Source: JAADHG01 sp964418645
GTDB taxonomy: Bacteria > Bacteroidota > Bacteroidia > Flavobacteriales > Flavobacteriaceae
Direction: 5' to 3'
Length of the DNA stretch: 17,184 bases
NCBI GenBank assembly: GCA_964418645.1
Contig: CAYQME010000051.1
Coordinates: 1 to 17,184 of the forward strand
The position numbers and the translations under genes are program-made. Below the pieces are notes generated by a model that was given only the letters and a program-made list of their open reading frames with translations, was not told where the DNA came from and did not search any database. Shown piece after piece: positions 15,309-17,184 of the stretch. How positions within the stretch are numbered: the first letter of the stretch is position 1; each line of letters opens with the position of its first letter.

Positions 15309-15641
15309 ATGGGTTTAACTAAAACAGAAATATTTACTGACCTGCAAAACCAAATAGCAAGTGTCGCAAAAGCCTTTGGGCATCCCGCAAGAGTAGCAAT
15401 ATTACAACATCTTTTTAATACAGATACATGTATTTGTGGCGATTTGGTTAATGAAATTGGATTGGCACAACCAACCATTTCACAACATCTTAAAGAGTTA
15501 AAAAGTTTGGGATTAATAAAAGGAAATATTGAAGGCACAAGTGTGTGTTATTGTATTGATACCGAGAATTGGTCAAAAATGAAGGCTGTTATCTCTCAGT
15601 TTTTAGATCAGGATTTGCAAAGTAAAGAGCAATGTTGTTAA
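15309..15641 (+). CDS. arsR: ArsR-family arsenic-responsive transcriptional repressor
   Basis: ArsR/SmtB repressors are winged-helix dimers that leave DNA when they bind metal or As(III). The 110-residue protein has the winged-helix core: AFGHPARVAILQHL, then the recognition helix QPTISQHLKELKSLGLI, then the wing KGNIEGTSVCYCID. Cys41 and Cys43 (TCICGDL) fall next to the position of the As(III)-binding C-x-C of E. coli ArsR. A second pair, Cys80 and Cys82, lies in the wing, and the protein ends EQCC (Cys109, Cys110). Arsenic as inducer is supported by these thiols and by the downstream arsC and ACR3 genes. It is first in the operon and probably self-regulating through 15277-15300. The DUF6428 gene follows after 18 nt. 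Confidence 0.92.
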   Translation: MGLTKTEIFTDLQNQIASVAKAFGHPARVAILQHLFNTDTCICGDLVNEIGLAQPTISQHLKELKSLGLIKGNIEGTSVCYCIDTENWSKMKAVISQFLDQDLQSKEQCC

Positions 15642-15659
15642 AATTTTAAAATACATAAT

Positions 15660-16130
15660 ATGAAACTTTCTCAAATAAAAAATCATTTAAGTCAATTAGA
15701 AACCATCGGTTTTCAATTACCAGATGGCACTTTAGTACCCAAACATTTTCATGTTACCGAAGTAGGTAAAATTACTAAACATTTTATTGATTGTGGAGGT
15801 ACTGTTCGTAATGAAGAAGTGGTAAATTTTCAGCTTTGGCAAGCCGATGATTACAATCATAGATTACATCCTGAAAAATTGATACATATTATAGAATTAT
15901 CTGAAAAAGTGCTAGAACTAAAGAATTTAGATATTGAAGTTGAATATCAAGGCGATACTATTGGTAAATTTGGATTGGATTTTGATGGAACAAATTTCCT
16001 ATTAACTACAAAACAAACAGATTGTCTTGCAAGAGAACAGTGTGCAGTTCCAACCGAAAGACCAAAAGTAAAACTTTCCAATTTACAAGAATCAAGTGCT
16101 TGTTGCTCAGCAGATTCCGGTTGTTGTTAA
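15660..16130 (+). CDS. DUF6428 family protein with Cys-rich tail, in ars operon
   Basis: The 156-residue protein resembles the DUF6428 family, found in Bacteroidetes ars operons; its function is not known to me. The N-terminal part contains LVPKHFHVTEVGK (His29, His31), followed by DCGGTVRNEE (Cys45) and NFQLWQADDYNHRLHPEK. It then has a beta-type segment IEVEYQGDTIGKFGLDF. The C-terminal third carries Cys122, Cys128 and a tail with two vicinal pairs, Cys148-149 and Cys155-156 (SACCSADSGCC). There is no signal peptide or membrane segment, so it is cytoplasmic. Placement between arsR and arsC (8 nt before arsC), plus the thiols, suggests As(III) binding, as a chaperone or buffer, but this is inference. 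His and Cys together could also bind another metal. Confidence 0.85.
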   Translation: MKLSQIKNHLSQLETIGFQLPDGTLVPKHFHVTEVGKITKHFIDCGGTVRNEEVVNFQLWQADDYNHRLHPEKLIHIIELSEKVLELKNLDIEVEYQGDTIGKFGLDFDGTNFLLTTKQTDCLAREQCAVPTERPKVKLSNLQESSACCSADSGCC

Positions 16131-16138
16131 TTAAGTAA

Positions 16139-16762
16139 ATGAAAATAATGCTCTTAGATCAAATTAAAACGGCAATTACTTTATTAGATACAACGAGTTT
16201 ATCTTTTGAACGCAAACAAATTTTGCAACCCTTAATAGATTATATTCAATCTAAAGTTAATAATAAACAGATTGTAAATCTTAATTTTATCTGTACTCAT
16301 AATTCCAGAAGAAGTCATTTGGCTCAGGTTTGGGCTCAAACTATGGCTTATTATTATGAAATTAAAAACGTAAGCTGTTATTCTGGAGGAACAGAAGCAA
16401 CTGTATTATTTCCTATGGTTGTGCAAACATTAGAAAATAGTGGTTTTATAGTCGAAAAACATTCGGAAGGAGTGAACCCAAAATACGGAATTACAATCGG
16501 TGTAAATGAAGAGTCAATCGTTGGATTTTCAAAAACCTATGATAACGATTTCAATCCTAAATCTGAATTTGCAGCAATCATGACCTGTTCTCAAGCAGAT
16601 GAAAACTGTCCTTATATTCCTGGTGCGGAAAAACGACTACCAATTACTTATGATGATCCTAAAGCGTTTGATAATACACCAGAACAAGCTCAAAAATATA
16701 ATGAGCGAAGCACTCAGATAGCCACTGAAATGAAATATATTTTTTCTCAGATTAAACCATAA
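16139..16762 (+). CDS. arsC: Thioredoxin-type arsenate reductase (low-molecular-weight phosphatase fold)
   Basis: The protein has the low-molecular-weight tyrosine phosphatase P-loop C-x5-R (Cys52 to Arg58) in FICTHNSRRSHLAQ. It also has MTCSQADENCPYIPG with Cys150 and Cys157 spaced C-x6-C, and the acid loop YDDP at 171-174. Cys52, Cys150 and Cys157 correspond to Cys10, Cys82 and Cys89 of Staphylococcus pI258 ArsC. That enzyme reduces arsenate to arsenite through a disulfide cascade regenerated by thioredoxin. At 207 residues it is much longer than pI258 ArsC (131). About 45 residues precede the P-loop strand, predicted helical, and there is extra sequence before Cys150. Starts at 16139 (MKIMLLDQ) and 16148 (MLLDQ) are both possible. 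Co-transcribed with arsR, DUF6428 and ACR3; ACR3 begins 6 nt later. Confidence 0.9.
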   Translation: MKIMLLDQIKTAITLLDTTSLSFERKQILQPLIDYIQSKVNNKQIVNLNFICTHNSRRSHLAQVWAQTMAYYYEIKNVSCYSGGTEATVLFPMVVQTLENSGFIVEKHSEGVNPKYGITIGVNEESIVGFSKTYDNDFNPKSEFAAIMTCSQADENCPYIPGAEKRLPITYDDPKAFDNTPEQAQKYNERSTQIATEMKYIFSQIKP

Positions 16763-16768
16763 AAAATA

Positions 16769-17184
16769 ATGACAATTAAAAAGAAATTAAGCTTTCTAGA
16801 TAGTTACTTAACACTTTGGATATTTATGGCAATGGCAATAGGTGTGAGTTTAGGGTATTTTGTGCCATCATTTTCAAAAGCTATTGATTCTTTTAGTAAT
16901 GGCACAACCAATATTCCAATAGCCATTGGACTTATTGTGATGATGTATCCACCATTAGCTAAAGTAAATTATGCTCTATTACCAAAAGTTTTTAAGAATG
17001 TTAAGATATTGTCCATATCATTGGTTTTAAACTGGATTATTGGTCCTGTATTAATGTTTTTTTTAGCCATTACATTTTTACAAGACTACCCTGAGTATAT
17101 GGTAGGATTGATATTAATTGGATTGGCGAGATGTATTGCAATGGTTTTGGTTTGGAACGATTTAGCCGAAGGTAGTAGCGAATA
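16769..17184 (+). CDS. acr3: ACR3-family arsenite efflux permease, N-terminal part, cut by window edge
   Basis: The first 138 residues are visible, from ATG at 16769 (MTIKKKLSFLDSYLTLWIFM). Three to four hydrophobic segments follow, at about 14-33, 49-64, 82-104 and 111-128. GLARCIAMVLVWNDLA contains Cys122, the conserved membrane Cys that is essential in characterised ACR3 transporters, and IPIAIGLIVMMYPPLAKV is also typical of the family. ACR3 exports As(III) from the cytoplasm using the membrane potential or proton gradient. The remaining helices are beyond the right edge. As last visible gene of the operon it would remove the arsenite made by ArsC. Confidence 0.93.
   Translation, partial: MTIKKKLSFLDSYLTLWIFMAMAIGVSLGYFVPSFSKAIDSFSNGTTNIPIAIGLIVMMYPPLAKVNYALLPKVFKNVKILSISLVLNWIIGPVLMFFLAITFLQDYPEYMVGLILIGLARCIAMVLVWNDLAEGSSE

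Noticed and set aside
15254..15538. Open frame antisense to arsR
   Set aside because: It lies mostly opposite a clear winged-helix coding sequence, covers the ars promoter and resembles no protein family.
1..17184. Mobile element, prophage, CRISPR or RNA gene
   Set aside because: No transposase or integrase reading frame, direct-repeat array, target duplication or tRNA-like cloverleaf was seen on either strand.

Overview
The window is low-GC DNA from a member of the Bacteroidetes, most likely a marine Flavobacteriaceae. Four things point there. The proteins have flavobacterial character: a phosphoglucosamine mutase starting MTLIKSISGIRGT, a TlpA-like lipoprotein with a DUF4369-type N-terminus, a DUF6428 protein and an HtrB-like acyltransferase. 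The genes lack Shine-Dalgarno sequences. Most transcription units are preceded by a box of the Bacteroidetes -7 type (TAnnTTTG), 15-26 nt before the start codon. TAG is used normally as a stop codon. No tRNA, rRNA, CRISPR array or transposase was seen, and no gene-free stretch exceeds about 140 bp.

Layout, left to right. (1) 1-3122, minus strand: uvrA (nucleotide excision repair) followed by the start of a LOG-family nucleotide hydrolase cut by the window edge. (2) 3224-3745, plus strand, divergent from uvrA: a small protein with a Tudor-like N-terminus resembling the C-terminal domain of UvrD/PcrA helicases. (3) 7899-3775, minus strand, a likely five-gene run: AcpH-type phosphodiesterase, lipoprotein gamma-glutamyltransferase, an AlkD-type DNA glycosylase gene broken by an in-frame TAG, an intact membrane-anchored protein of unknown function, and a TPR-like gene broken by a frameshift at an A9 tract. 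(4) 7973-10891, plus strand: glmM-like mutase and a class-V (cysteine desulfurase-like) aminotransferase. (5) 10881-11768 minus and 11832-12482 plus: lipid A-type acyltransferase and rhomboid protease, divergently transcribed from back-to-back -7 boxes that form an inverted repeat. (6) 12511-13656, minus strand: TlpA-like thiol-disulfide lipoprotein, convergent with the rhomboid gene and sharing a bidirectional terminator. (7) 13798-15186, plus strand: mnmE (tRNA U34 modification GTPase). (8) 15257-17184, plus strand: an arsenic-resistance operon, arsR - DUF6428 - thioredoxin-type arsenate reductase - ACR3 arsenite exporter (cut by the right edge), with a palindromic operator lying over the -7 box.

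How the genes work together. The ars operon is a complete pathway in outline: ArsR senses As(III) through Cys pairs and releases the operator, ArsC reduces arsenate to arsenite with a Cys triad, and ACR3 exports arsenite. The DUF6428 protein between them has a Cys-rich tail and no known job; it is the most promising undescribed component. The rest is mainly housekeeping and envelope genes. The most notable anomalies are the two damaged genes on either side of an intact one in the 7899-3775 run.
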